The notes: generated by a model not told the origin, from the letters alone. A stretch of 64,000 nt of DNA from Procambarus clarkii (GCF_040958095.1 NC_091188.1:2000962-2064961), one strand, 5' to 3'. Counted from the first letter of the stretch, positions 11,309 through 21,896 are shown. A program made the numbers and translations.

Positions 11309-11357
11309 GTAAGCCGCACGATAATTCAGCTTAGTTTGTGTGTAATTCCAAGTTGAT

Positions 11358-11358
<1 letters not shown>

Positions 11359-11420
<62 letters not shown>
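11359..11420. repeat. (GT)n microsatellite
   Basis: Uninterrupted GT tract of about 62 bp, directly downstream of the candidate exon. Confidence 0.99.
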
Positions 11421-11423
<3 letters not shown>

Positions 11424-11542
11424 ATTACGAGTGGCGCGCCCTTGCTCGGGATCCGTCTCCCAGGCCTTTGTTCTGACCTTGTTTACGTCTGTTCTTTAAG
11501 AATGGCCGTCTCTTTGTCTTGTTTACGGGGAGAGTGAGCACT

Positions 11543-11660
11543 GTGTTGTGTACGACGACATGGTCTGGCGTCGTGCCGTGTACGACGACACGGTCTGGCG
11601 TCGTGCCGTGTACGACGACACGGTCTGGCGTCGTGCCGTGTACGACGACACGGTCTGGAT
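11543..11660. repeat. 30-bp minisatellite, about 4 copies, inside an RT relic
   Basis: The unit contains CGGTCTGGCGTCGTG then CCGTGTACGACGACA. On the minus strand it is in frame with the preceding RT peptide and reads PDRVVVHGTT repeated, so the array grew within LINE-derived sequence. Confidence 0.9.
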
Positions 11661-11960
11661 GACAAGGTGCTTCTACACACTCTTTCAGCAGCCATGATAA
11701 TATTATGTCTGGTCCTATTACTTTTGTCACATCTTGTTCTTTCAGGTTTCTTCTCGCTTCACTTATAGTGACTGCCATGTCACCTACTGGTCACCTGTCA
11801 TCTCGCAACTTTGGTCTCTACTTACGTTCTTGTGTAAAAAACTTGAAATATCTTGTTGAAGTTCTCACACACCTCCTTGTTGTTTTCTGGGAGAACTTTT
11901 CTTTGTCTCCTTAACCTTATCACATGGTCTCTTACTGTTGATGTTGTTCTCATATGAATA
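11640..11960 (-). pseudogene. LINE reverse-transcriptase relic (N-terminal RT motif)
   Basis: The minus strand gives VTKVIGPDIILSWLLKECVE, the block just before RT motif 1 in non-LTR elements (usually K-x-GPD-x-IS-x-x-LLKE). Upstream fragments such as KEVCENFNKIF fit the linker region before RT. The reading is then replaced by the 30-bp minisatellite at 11543-11660. Stops occur upstream. No catalytic motif remains. Confidence 0.7.
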
Positions 11961-12194
11961 TGCTACAGCAAATTGCCTCACAGCTTCCGTCCCGACTCGG
12001 GTGTATTAATTCCACCTCTTTTTAGTGACTCTAAGAGTCCTCTGTTCCAAGTTCATTCAACTTTTTTTATGCAAATTTTGTCAGGAATGTTTTGCATATT
12101 CTAGCCCATCGTAGGCCTGCCTGTCGTCTACCTGTTGTTGGCTAATTTTCATTAGTTGGTTTTTAAACTGCTGAGGACTTGCCTCTGGTAACAT

Positions 12195-12430
12195 ATCTTG
12201 AGATGATTTCGGGGCTTTTTTTTTTTTAGTGTCCCCGCGGCCCGGTCCTCGACCAGGCCTCCACCCCCAGGAAGCAGCCCGTGACAGCTGACTAACACCC
12301 AGGTACCTATTTTACTGCTAGGTAACAGGGGCATAGGGTGAAAGAAACTCTGCCCATTGTTTCTCGCCGGCGCCTGGGATCGAACCCAGGACCACAGGAT
12401 CACAAGTCCAGCGTGCTGTCCGCTCGGCCA
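12195..12430 (-). mobile_element. tRNA-headed SINE, family A
   Basis: Full structure on minus: head with B box in CTGGGTTCGATCCCAGG (12373-12389), anticodon-loop-like CTTGTGA, conserved body, GC-rich 3' part, an expanded A-run in place of the usual CTAAAAAG, and TCATCTCAAGAT at the end. Confidence 0.92.
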
Positions 12431-12591
12431 TATACATAGAGCAATAATTACATTTAGGATTTTTCTTTTTTGAGTGCCAGCACTTCCACCATATCATCAG
12501 TGGTGTTTAGCTAACAGTTCAGTGCAGTTGATTGGATTTGACGGTGAGCCTCACCCTCCCTGAAGGCTGCGTTTCCTCTCAGCACAACAAA

Positions 12592-12712
12592 CCAACGTTG
12601 AAAAATTGAAATTGAAATAAGTTTATTGAGGTAAAATACACACAAAGGGATGAGGTTACTCAAGCTATTCTCACCAGGTTCAGTACATCGTGTTAATACA
12701 TACTCACAAACC
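12592..12712 (-). mobile_element. 5'-truncated LINE/SINE 3' end with TTTCAA-type tail
   Basis: Minus strand: ACCTCATCCCTTTGTGTGTA, then CCTCAATAAACTTATTTCAAT and repeated TTTCAA. The same end lies on plus at 60388-60491. The AATAAA is a poly(A)-type signal near the 3' end. Confidence 0.8.
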
Positions 12713-13079
12713 AACGTGGCTTTATAAAATGTTTGAGTATCTCCTGAATATGCAGAAGATTACTCGCTGATAACTGGATAAACATTGACTGAGAAACAGA
12801 TATATCATCGACTAATGATCAAGGGACTGGACAAGAGGAGAGGGGGAAGAGGAGTGGGAAGGGGGAGGCGTGATGTTTCCAATGTGGGTCCAGGAATCCA
12901 GCTACCCCTCTCCCCTTCCCCCAATCTCCCCCCTCTGGAACACCACTCACCCCACCTCTCCCAGGTCAGCAAAGACCCCGGCATCTCGTGCCTCTCCAAG
13001 GAGTTAATTGAAAGATAAGCGATAAGACGGGAGTGAGTTTGACTACGGACAGATCCAATGGGACATGGATGACGGGTGG
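12713..13079. other. Unassigned sequence, part purine/pyrimidine-skewed
   Basis: A GA-rich block at 12835-12870 faces a C/T-rich block at 12905-12960. No gene recognised. Confidence 0.4.
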
Positions 13080-13156
13080 AAGGGGGAGGGTGTAGGGTGG
13101 ATGAGGGTGTAGGGGGGATGAGGGTGTAGGGGGGATGAGGGTGTAGGGGGGATGGG
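13080..13156. repeat. 18-bp tandem repeat, about 4 copies
   Basis: GGATGAGGGTGTAGGGGG repeats, first and last copies diverged. Confidence 0.85.
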
Positions 13157-13324
13157 TGGATATGATGATGAGTTTGGATGGTAGGGGAGCTATACGGGGT
13201 GGAGAGAGGGTGTGAACTTAACTGATATCTCTTAACAATCACCACCAAGGCAGACAATCCGCCTGGTCTCATAACTCGTACTATATCCCTCATTTTTAAA
13301 CGAAGTCCTTCGCTTGTACCGCCT

Positions 13325-13366
13325 CATCTTTTTTACCCCACCCCCCCCCTCCCCCCCCTCCCCCAA
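13325..13366. repeat. Poly-C tract
   Basis: C-runs broken by single T or A bases. Confidence 0.8.
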
Positions 13367-13539
13367 AGAAATATACCCTCTGTTCTCTCGTGTCTCGCAC
13401 GAAATTGGACATTTAAAATTGTCGTAATTAGGAAACATAAAACCTGATTGTAAACAAAAATTTGGTGGAAGATGTTGACATGAGTGGAGGCTGAACCCGG
13501 GGCACCCACCGGGGTCTGTTGTGTTAGTGGACCACAGGA

Positions 13540-13622
13540 CGTCCCCGGTCCAGGACGCCCCCCCCCCGGTCCAGGACGCCCCCCCCCCCGGTCCAGGACG
13601 CCCCCCCCCCCGGACCAGCCCC
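13540..13622. repeat. About 20-bp tandem repeat with C-runs, 4 copies
   Basis: GGTCCAGGACGC followed by 8 to 10 C. The homopolymer length varies between copies. Confidence 0.9.
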
Positions 13623-13878
13623 CCACCTCCCCGGGGCGTCCTAATATTCCTAGTCGTCATTGTGGCAGTGATACCATCAGGGCTGAGACCCACTATGTCC
13701 ACCCGTCAGTGGTTGCTGTCTCTCCACCCAGCCTCGTCACCACCCACATGTCCACCCACCCCCTGCCCCCTCACCACCCACCCCCTGCCCCCTCACCACC
13801 CACCCACACCCACCCGGCGCCCTTCACCCGGCGCCCTTCACCACCCTCCACCCTCCGTAGATGTAACCAAGTACGTCA

Positions 13879-13881
<3 letters not shown>

Positions 13882-13973
<92 letters not shown>
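13882..13973. repeat. (AT)n microsatellite
   Basis: About 92 bp of perfect AT, preceded by C-rich CACCCACC low complexity (13740-13850). Confidence 0.99.
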
Positions 13974-13975
<2 letters not shown>

Positions 13976-14167
13976 TATTCTTTCGGTTTTTTATATCCAA
14001 GCCTTCAAAAATAGAGCGTTGCGATGCACTTTTGAAGGTTTGCAACTTCTACGAGGCTGCAACGTGCAACCCCCCCCCCCATCCTGCATGCTGAGCCGCT
14101 CTAGAGAAACAGCGAAATTAGTATAAGATGAGGATTGTCCAGCAGGCTGGCGCCGGGGTGAGGGCCC

Positions 14168-14352
14168 GAGAGGGTCAGATGTGGGCCCACGAGGTCAGGT
14201 GTGGGTCCACGAGGGTCAGGTGTGGGTCCACGAGAGTCAGATGTGGGCCCACGAGGGTCAGGTGTGGGTCCACGAGGGTCAGGTGTGGGCCCACGAGGGT
14301 CAGGTGTGGGTCCACGAGGGTCAGGTGTGGGCCCACGAGGGTCAGGTGTGGA
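14168..14352. repeat. 21-bp minisatellite, about 9 copies
   Basis: The unit is GGGTCAGGTGTGGGTCCACGA, alternating TCC and CCC in the GTGGGYCCACGA part, so a 42-bp dimer is the effective period for much of the array. Confidence 0.93.
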
Positions 14353-14353
14353 G

Positions 14354-14718
14354 TCCACACTCACAACACTGGAACAAAAAAGGAATACACAGGAGACATG
14401 ATCGCACGAGATAAAAGTTCGCATGGGAATTGGGTCACTAATGTTGTCCCACAAAGGTTAGTATTGACCCCAGCAGTCACTATAGTGCGTTCCGTCAAGT
14501 ATCAGTTCTGACCCTAAGACCCTAGCCGGGGCCACACAAGGAACAATACTCACCATGATAATATTTCTGATCAAAATAAACGATACTACTATTGGAATTA
14601 CAGAGAAAAATAATTAAATATTTGTGTTGGTAATGCAAATAATGTAATAAAATGATTGTGACAAACCATTAAAGGCAAATTAAGTGAATTAAACAAGGAA
14701 AATTATTATGAGAGTTCG
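14354..14718. other. Unassigned AT-leaning sequence
   Basis: Nothing recognised. Confidence 0.4.
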
Positions 14719-15469
<751 letters not shown>

Positions 15470-15860
15470 ACATCAACAGGATAACATCAGCGGCATATGG
15501 GACGCTGGAAAACTTTAGATTGACATTTAAAACTTCAGTAAAAATTCTTTCAAGACAAGCTATACAGCCTATGTTAGGCCAGTTTTAAAATATTCAGAGC
15601 CGGCCTCGAATCCGCTCCTTGTGAAACACATAAACTTGAAAAATTGGAAAAATGTGCAACAATATTAGTGTCTATAGACTAACAGGACTGTACTAGGACT
15701 GCTATAGAGGAGAAAATTAATGCTGAAGGGGATATGATCACAAAATACATGATACTTAGAAGACAAGGTCGGTTTTTATAACCGAGAGGAAATAAGACAA
15801 GATGATTGAATTGGAATCTGAAATGCAAATAAGTCGAAAGATTTTAGGAAATATTCGTCA
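15470..15860 (+). pseudogene. LINE RT relic, thumb/C-terminal region
   Basis: On plus, SYTAYVRPVLKYSEPASNPL is followed by HINLKNWKNVQ and later KINAEGDMITKYMILRRQG. This matches the order in non-LTR RT proteins (Y-x-x-x-VRP-x-LEYA-x-P-x-W-x-P, LE-x-VQ, GDMI-x-x-YKIL). Frameshifts and stops separate the parts. Confidence 0.75.
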
Positions 15861-15879
15861 CTGGTAGATAAGCATCCTT

Positions 15880-16095
15880 CCCTTCTACTCAACCTTCTTC
15901 TCTTCCTCCTCATTCTTCTCCTCTCCCTGCTCCTCTTCCTCACTTGGTTTACCAAATATAGGGAGTCTGTGATCGACGAGAATTAATTACTTTCAGAGAC
16001 TCCACCCCTCCCACACCCGGCAACACACAGTTCTCTCTCCTCTTCCCTTTCTCCTATCCTCCTCTCCCATCCTCCTCTTCCATTCTCCTCTCCCA
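15880..16095. repeat. CTCTTCCTC-type pyrimidine-rich stretch
   Basis: Two blocks of irregular CTTCTCCTC around a short unique segment. Confidence 0.7.
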
Positions 16096-16439
16096 TCCTT
16101 CAAGTTAAAAGTAAAAACAGCAGTAGGTTCATCTACTTACACAATGACTACGCTATGGATTACCAAACTCCACAACACTTTCAGTAATACACTGAGACTA
16201 TGTATACCATTAATACACTGGAAATAACTAGGCTACACACTTTACTAACTAGGACTAAACTGGTACAGCCACAGTCCCTGGTGGCGATGTGCTCGCACAC
16301 AGCCATGGGAAAAGGGAAGGAGGAAAGAGAAAGTTAATACACTACAAAACACCCCGAGGAGCCAACGAGAGAGTGGCTCTTAAGAGTCAGCAGAACTATA
16401 TACTACACAAAATCCTGGACAGTTTCCAGTACAACTTGC

Positions 16440-16557
16440 AGACTGTGACACGCTCTTGTCCTCCTCCTTCTCTCATTCCTTCCCTCTCTCTCACCTCCTT
16501 CTTTCTTCCTTCCTTCTCTCCCTCTCTGCTTCCCATCTCCCCCTCCCTCCCTTCCCT
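16440..16557. repeat. CTTCC/CTCCC low complexity
   Basis: Pyrimidine-rich, irregular, ending at the LINE tail. Confidence 0.7.
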
Positions 16558-16640
16558 TCAAGTTCAAGTATGTTTATTGAGATAAGCAATAAATACATCT
16601 CAAAGGGATAGAGTAGCTTAGGCTATTTCTACCCTCCTTC
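16558..16640 (-). mobile_element. Truncated LINE/SINE 3' end with TTGAAC-type tail
   Basis: Minus: GTAGAAATAGCCTAAGCTAC, then ATCCCTTTGAGATGTATT and TCAATAAACATACTTGAACT. Copies lie at 16988 (+), 18706 (-) and 60757 (+). Confidence 0.85.
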
Positions 16641-16987
16641 CCTAAAGTCAGGTAGGGAAGAGTTTGACCCTCGCCACACAGACCACAGGTCAGGTCAAGA
16701 AAACTTGATACCTTAACCAGAGGGAGGGAAAACATTAAGATCGACATGATTGACTTCCTCTGTAATTAACAATTACCATCAGCTCCTGATTTTAATTGAG
16801 ATAAATCATAACTTTATTTCGAGAAAATCCAATTTGCTCATATTTTTGTTGCAGGTTTGGGCTGGTTCCATACATGTTACAGGCTTGGGTTCGTTCCACA
16901 CCTGGCGGTGATCGGGGTTGGTTCTAAACCTGCTAGAGGTCTTGTGTTGATTCCATAGCTGCAAGAAGTCTGGCCTAAGGCGTGATA
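16641..16987. other. Unassigned sequence
   Basis: A degenerate GGTTGGTTC-CA-CTGC motif recurs two or three times at 16855-16965. Nothing else is seen. Confidence 0.4.
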
Positions 16988-17092
16988 TGACTGAAAGGGG
17001 AGTAGAAATAGCCTAACCTATTCTATCCCTTTGAGATGTATTTCTTTCTTGTCTCAATAAACATACTTGAACTTGAACTTGAGATGACTGAA
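16988..17092 (+). mobile_element. Truncated LINE/SINE 3' end with TTGAAC-type tail
   Basis: GTAGAAATAGCCTAACCTAT through CAATAAACATACTTGAACTT and a second TTGAACTTGA. Same family as 16558. Confidence 0.85.
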
Positions 17093-17094
17093 GT

Positions 17095-17310
17095 ATACAA
17101 ATGGATGAAAGGGCATAGCTGAAGTGGACACAAACAAAGGAAAGGCGTTCCAATATGTCACCACAACTCAGGACAATGGATTTAAATGATGAAAGTTGAG
17201 TCTCCTGAAAGATCGGGATAAATTTGGGGTTGGAAATAGAGTTGTTGATTTATGGGACAAATTTTCAGGTAATATGATTCAAATTAATAAAAACAAAATT
17301 ATTCAGAAAA
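17095..17310 (+). pseudogene. LINE RT C-terminal relic
   Basis: On plus, TEVYKWMKGH, NSGQW and GNRVVDLWDKFSGNMIQI correspond to the usual order VYK-x-MKG, then a NNGFKL-like block, then NRVVD-x-WN-x-L. Stops between the blocks make it inactive. Confidence 0.7.
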
Positions 17311-17570
17311 GATTGTTAGTATTTATATTTGAGTTTGTACAAAAATTCTAGTACATTACTTAAGAGAAAGTCGTAATAATTGAATAACACTTAATTATTA
17401 TAATTATGTACTGTATAATTTAGATTTAGATTTACAAACTTTAGTGTTTTGTGAAAATCATTACAGACATACAGATGTACAGTTGTGGCTGGAGTGAACA
17501 GGTGTGGCTAGGGTGAACGAGTCCTCAGATATGGCTGCATTGAGCAGGTATACAGTCACAAAAGTTGTTG

Positions 17571-17788
17571 CAACCCGTTCTCGCACTTGCTTACAGTCAA
17601 TATTGGCTTATTCAATAAGTGTATATGTGACATACTAATTGATTGTGAATATTTTAGTTTACCTTGAAAAGCTTCATAGAAAACACTGACCTCACCTAAC
17701 CTTCTTAGTATGTTAAGATAAGCATCTTATTGCTTCTTAATTTCAATTATTACTGAACCTATACCGTTGATAGGTTAAGTAATAATTG
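17571..17788 (+). mobile_element. MITE-like element, family M3, copy 1
   Basis: Begins CAACCCGTTCTCGCAC and ends in a hairpin (CAATTATTACTGAACCT at 17744-17760 against TAGGTTAAGTAATAATTG at 17771-17788). It is an inverted copy of 37594-37796, except that the 28 bp at 17633-17660 lies in the opposite orientation relative to the rest. The terminal motif resembles family M2 (27560, 33352). No ORF. Confidence 0.75.
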
Positions 17789-17905
17789 TAAAGTTTCCTT
17801 ATTTTTGTGATCATATAATTCTTTCAGTAAGTCCTAAAATCTCACTCGGGAGAGTCCTTTTGAAAGTTCACTCGAGGAGTACTTCTAAGAGTGCCTTCAA
17901 GAGAC

Positions 17906-18110
17906 CTCAGACGAGCAGACATCACCTTGAGGTCCTCAGACGAGCAGACATCACCTTGAGGTCCTCAGACGAGCAGACATCACCTTGAGGTCCTCAGACG
18001 AGCAGACATCACCTTGAGGTCCTCAGACGAGCAGACATCACCTTGAGGTCCTCAGACGAGCAGACATCACCTTGAGGTCCTCAGACGAGCAGACATCACC
18101 TTGAGGTCCT
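17906..18110. repeat. 29-bp minisatellite, 7 copies
   Basis: Units of CAGACGAGCAGACATCACCT plus TGAGGTCCT, nearly identical, starting abruptly after AGAGACCT and ending in GAGCTAGAG. Confidence 0.96.
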
Positions 18111-18205
18111 GAGCTAGAGAAAGTTCGAAGATTGAAAGCCGTTTAAAGTTTCCCACGGCTTTGTGTCGCGTCTCAAAACATCCAGTACATTTGTGCGTCG
18201 TAGAT

Positions 18206-18305
18206 AAGCAGTTGTTGTTGTTGAAGATTCAGCCACTGGGAACAAAGTTGCAAGTAGCACGGGCTATGGTGAGCCCGTAGTGGACTTACCTGGCACAGGA
18301 GCGGT
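18206..18305 (+). mobile_element. Short two-hairpin interspersed repeat (copy 2)
   Basis: GTTGTTGTTGTTGAAGATTC leader, AAGTTGCAAGTAGCACGGGC, the AGCCCG hairpin partner and GTAGTGGACTTACCTGGCAC. Same layout as copy 1. Confidence 0.8.
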
Positions 18306-18371
18306 GCTGTAACTGTTCCGTGAGATAAGCAGGTAGGAGGAGAGTTAATATAAAGCGTCACGCACCACGCA

Positions 18372-18449
18372 CTCACACACACACACACACACTCACACAC
18401 ACACTCACACACACACTCACACACACTCACACACACACTCACACACACA

Positions 18450-18538
<89 letters not shown>

Positions 18539-18555
18539 ACACACTCACACACACA

Positions 18556-18597
<42 letters not shown>
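18372..18597. repeat. (AC)n microsatellite with CACT interruptions
   Basis: AC tract with regularly placed ACTC interruptions, in two blocks flanking a pure AC core. Confidence 0.98.
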
Positions 18598-18598
<1 letters not shown>

Positions 18599-18615
18599 TC
18601 ACACATCCCACCTAT

Positions 18616-18694
18616 GAGCAAATCCACAAGGGCCGTGACGAGGATTCGAACCTGCGTCCAGGATGCAGTAAGTTCAGTAGAACTTCGGTTTCAA
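18616..18694 (-). mobile_element. tRNA-like SINE head, family D
   Basis: Minus strand carries GACGCAGGTTCGAATCCTCG (B box GGTTCGAATCC) and TCACGGCCCTTGTGGATTTG, the same as the plus copy at 18801. The A-box side is degraded. Confidence 0.75.
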
Positions 18695-18705
18695 CCCTTT
18701 AACCC

Positions 18706-18789
18706 AAGTTCAAGTTCAAGTTCAAGTATGTTTATTGAGATAAGCAATAAATACATCTCAAAGGGATAGAGTAGCTTAGGCTATTTCTA
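18706..18789 (-). mobile_element. 84-bp LINE/SINE 3'-end insertion with perfect 11-bp target duplication
   Basis: Insert reads (minus) TAGAAATAGCCTAAGCTACT to CATACTTGAACTTGAACTTG, ending in TTGAAC repeats. CCCTTTAACCC at 18695-18705 and again at 18790-18800 is an exact 11-bp target-site duplication. This is a very short, recent retrotransposition. Confidence 0.9.
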
Positions 18790-18800
18790 CCCTTTAACCC

Positions 18801-18885
18801 TGTCGTAGCTCAGTCGATTAAGGCAGTGTCTGGGATGCTCCCGGACGCAGGTTCGAATCCTCGTCACGGCCCATGTGGATTTGTT
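18801..18885 (+). mobile_element. tRNA-like SINE head, family D
   Basis: TCGTAGCTCAGTCGATTAAG (A-box-like), GTCTGGGATGCTCCCGGAC arm, then B box GGTTCGAATCC and TCACGGCCCATGTGGATTTG. It is inverted relative to 18616-18694; without the 84-bp insert the two would be almost adjacent. Confidence 0.8.
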
Positions 18886-19058
18886 CATTTGATGCATCAC
18901 GTTAGTGTGATCTCTGTGTGTGATCCCACCTATGCCCACACCCTTACCCTACCCCCACCCCACACCCATACCCCCACGCCCCCCACCCATACACCCCCAC
19001 TACCACTCCCCACCTTGACAAGATCGGCCACAAGTAAACACACCACGACACGCTTAAA

Positions 19059-19260
19059 ATGTTTACATTCACGTGTGTGGCCTGCTGGCCGGTGTCTCCC
19101 GACGACGCTAATCGCCTCACCGCGGTCTTCCCTGATAATCGGCTCTATAATCTTCCCGGTAATCTGGTCAATACTCCAGCCAATAATCGGCTTTGTAATC
19201 CGTGTTTGTGCGCGGGACTGCTCGGGGCCCCTGATACACTTCCGCGTCCAGGTGTAAGGA
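19059..19260 (+). promoter_or_regulatory. Phased TAATC array (possible K50 homeodomain site cluster or degenerate 12-bp repeat)
   Basis: TAATC starts at 19109, 19136, 19148, 19160, 19184 and 19196; five of these are spaced 12 or 24 bases apart. TAATCC/TAATCT is the core recognised by Otx/bicoid-type homeodomains. The same bases also read as an open frame with Asn every fourth residue, so a decayed 12-bp repeat is the simpler explanation. Confidence 0.35.
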
Positions 19261-19265
19261 GGGCG

Positions 19266-19790
19266 GGTTGTTGTTGTTATAGATTCAGCTACTTGGAACA
19301 AGTTCCAAGTAGCACGGGCTATGGTGAGCCCGTAACTTACCTGGCACAGGAGCGGGGCAAGTAGCACGGGCTATGGTGAGTCCGTAACTTACCTGGTACA
19401 GGAGCGGGGCAAGTAGCACGGGCTATGGTGAGTCCGTAACTTACCTGGTACAGGAGCGGGGCAAGTAGCACGGGCTATGGTGAGTCCATAACTTACCTGG
19501 TACAGGAGCGGGGCAAGTAGCACGGGCTATGGTGAGTCCATAGTGGACTTACCTGGCACAGGAGCGGGGCAAGTAGCACGGGCTATGGTGAGTCCATAGT
19601 GGACTTACCTGGCACAGGAGCGGGGCAAGTAGCACGGGCTATGGTGAGTCCGTAACTTACCTGGCACAGGAGCGGGGCAAGTAGCACGGGCTATGGTGAG
19701 CCCGTAACTTACCTGGCACAGGAGCGGGGCAAGTAGCACGGGCTATGGTGAGCCCGTAACTTACCTGGCACAGGGGCGGTGCTGACTCTG
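19266..19790 (+). repeat. Two-hairpin repeat expanded in tandem, about 9 copies
   Basis: The first copy is complete, with leader TTGTTGTTGTTATAGATTC and an exact CTTGGAAC-AA-GTTCCAAG hairpin (19293-19310). After that, only the 3' half repeats, with a 52-bp period (GCACGGGCTATGGTGAG, CCGTAACTTACCTGGCACAG, GAGCGGGGCAAGTA) or 57 bp where GTGGACTT is kept. AGCCCG and AGTCCG/AGTCCA unit types form runs. Confidence 0.92.
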
Positions 19791-19862
19791 GAGGGCGGGT
19801 GTTGAGGACGAGATGTGTGGCTGCTCCCGCTCCTCCTGGTTCCTAACTTAACCCAACCACTT

Positions 19863-20115
19863 GGGCTGGACGGTAGAGCGACGGTCTCGCTTCATGCAGG
19901 TCGGCGTTCAATCCCCCGAACGTCCAAGTGTTTGGGCACCATTTCTTACGCCCTCTCCCGTCCCATCCCAAATCCTTATCCTGACCTCCCCTTCCAAGGG
20001 CTACGAGGCCTGGTCGACGACCGGGTCGCTTGGATGCTAAGCCCCGAAATCATCTCAAGGTAACCATCTCGAGATGTATAGTCGTAATGGCTTGGCGCTT
20101 TCCCCCTGATAATCC
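19863..20115 (+). mobile_element. tRNA-headed SINE, family C, with an embedded family A-type tail
   Basis: Head GGACGGTAGAGCGACGGTCT with B box CGTTCAATCCC, then a body with TCCCATCCCAAATCCTTATC. At about 20005 it enters ACGAGGCCTGGTCGACGACC and CCCCGAAATCATCTCAAGG, the family A tail, and at about 20075 returns to TAGTCGTAATGGCTTGGCGC, the family C end seen uninterrupted at 30112-30292 (-). Confidence 0.8.
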
Positions 20116-20261
20116 CCCTTCCCTACGTTTGTGTGTATACACCAAAGTTATATTTTTGGTCCAGGGACGCCAGTTCGATCCCAGTGTATGGCCTTTTTTC
20201 CTCAAGTCTCTAGTCTCTAATAATATGCAAGCTTTAAAAAATTCGGAGGCATCAAGTTAAG

Positions 20262-20322
20262 GCAGCGTCCGTCCGTCCGTCCGTCCGTCCTCCGTCCGTC
20301 CTTCCTTCGTCCGTCCGTCCGT
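20262..20322. repeat. (CCGT)n microsatellite
   Basis: CCGT tetranucleotide with a CCTCCGT and CCTTCCTTCGT interruption. Confidence 0.95.
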
Positions 20323-20516
20323 GACAGTTTGGTCGTCTCAGGATGGCAGGTGTTCAGGCCTCGGTCCTGTCTAACCTCTAAACATTTCTCTTCTCGTACC
20401 CTCAACATCCTCCATCCATCAACCTCGTGCTTGTACAGGACCCTGTCGAAGGCTGATGGCTTTTAACAGACACACAGAGCGGGGCTGATTATTCTGCGTC
20501 ACATATTTTCCCCTAC

Positions 20517-20690
20517 AACTCTGCTCGCCATCGTTTTTACAACCAGGTCCCTATTTCTTGAAAGGAGGCGACCTGAGCGAGGGAATGGTGGCCAGTCGTC
20601 CCGTCCTGCTCAGGATTCGAACCGGGATCCTATGGCTTGCGGGGAGAGTATGCTAACCGCCACACTCCAGGGGGCACCCAGGTTTTAACG
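20517..20690 (-). mobile_element. tRNA-like SINE, family E (tentative)
   Basis: Minus: GTGTGGCGGTTAGCATACTC (A-box-like), then CCCGGTTCGAATCCTGAGCA (B box) and a body with CATTCCCTCGCTCAGGTCGC. Only one copy is in the window, so repeat status rests on the two box motifs. Confidence 0.55.
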
Positions 20691-21014
20691 CAATGCATTT
20701 TAATAGTCGTATTATACGAAAACATGTTGTAAGAGTCGTTTTTACGAGTACATATTTCATGAATACATAGAATCTATGACCAACCTACACCAGTCCTCTG
20801 TTGAAGATGCAGCGTCCACTACACCATGCTCGAACAAAAGCCTACTGTATTCCCTGGGTATGCGTGAGCCTACTGTATTCCCTGGATACAGGTAAGCTTC
20901 CAGAGCACCTCTATTAGCCTCGTGTTTGAGCTGTAAGAGGAAAATAATAATATTGTTGATATATACAATAGTACCCACTGAACACCTAACTTTCTCATTC
21001 CTTTTAGAACCCCA
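20691..21014. other. Unassigned sequence with a small local duplication
   Basis: AGCCTACTGTATTCCCTGG occurs twice (about 20838 and 20868). Nothing else identified. Confidence 0.4.
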
Positions 21015-21246
21015 GCCGGTCGGCCGAGCGGACAGCACGCTGGATCCTGTGGTCCTGGGTTCGATCCCAGGCACCGGCGAGTAACATTGGGCAGAGTTTC
21101 TTTCACCCTATGCCCCTGTTACCTAGCAGTAAAATAGGTACCTGGGTGTTAGTCAGTTGTCACGGGCTGCTTCCTGGGGGTGGAGGCCTGGTCGAGGACC
21201 GGGCCGCGGGGACACTAAAAAGCCCCGAAATCATCTCAAGATAACC
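21015..21246 (+). mobile_element. tRNA-headed SINE, family A, anticodon loop deleted
   Basis: Full head, body and tail, but CTGGATCCTGTGG replaces CTGGACTTGTGATCCTGTGG, removing the seven-base anticodon-loop segment. B box GGTTCGATCCC is intact. Confidence 0.92.
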
Positions 21247-21835
21247 CCTTAGATCCTTGAAATGCATTTCGTACTTTGAGCTTGCGTGTCGTTTTCAGCG
21301 TGTCCTTGTGGGTTGTGCCCACCAACTCTGCTCTCCTTAACTTTTGTGTAATTGTGTTTTGCTTGAGTTCAGTGACGGTGAGTATATTAACCTTCTTGGC
21401 ACACCAGTGTTTCCATATATTTCTTCGGCACTTTTGCGTTTCTAGCTTCAATTTAATCAAATTTTTGTCGTAATTTCTGCCAACGTCAAAAGGTTGTCTC
21501 TCTTGACCTCGTCTATTTCCCATCATATCTTGTATGTAGTGATCATGTTCTCTTATTTCCTTCTCTCCTTTCCGGTTGTGAGATGTAGATCACTCTACCT
21601 GTATCCGGTGCTTAAATCTCTTAGTTAATAGAACTCGATCAAGTTTGTCATTCGTGACACTCCGGCATCAGTGTCCAGGGCTGCTCATGTAAGGATAAAA
21701 TGACCGTGATCAGACCGAGTAGATTAAACGGGTATTATCGGAGAAAACGACAAGGAGATGTGTGAGGAACCCAACAAGTGATTTAGAGAGGCCTTCAAAG
21801 ATGATCCATTGTGGAGACTAATGGTGCGAGACGAT
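21247..21835. other. Unassigned sequence
   Basis: Open frames of 65-96 codons face each other on both strands near 21236-21526. I recognise no domain. Confidence 0.35.
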
Positions 21836-21849
21836 ATAAATAAATAAAA

Positions 21850-21896
<47 letters not shown>

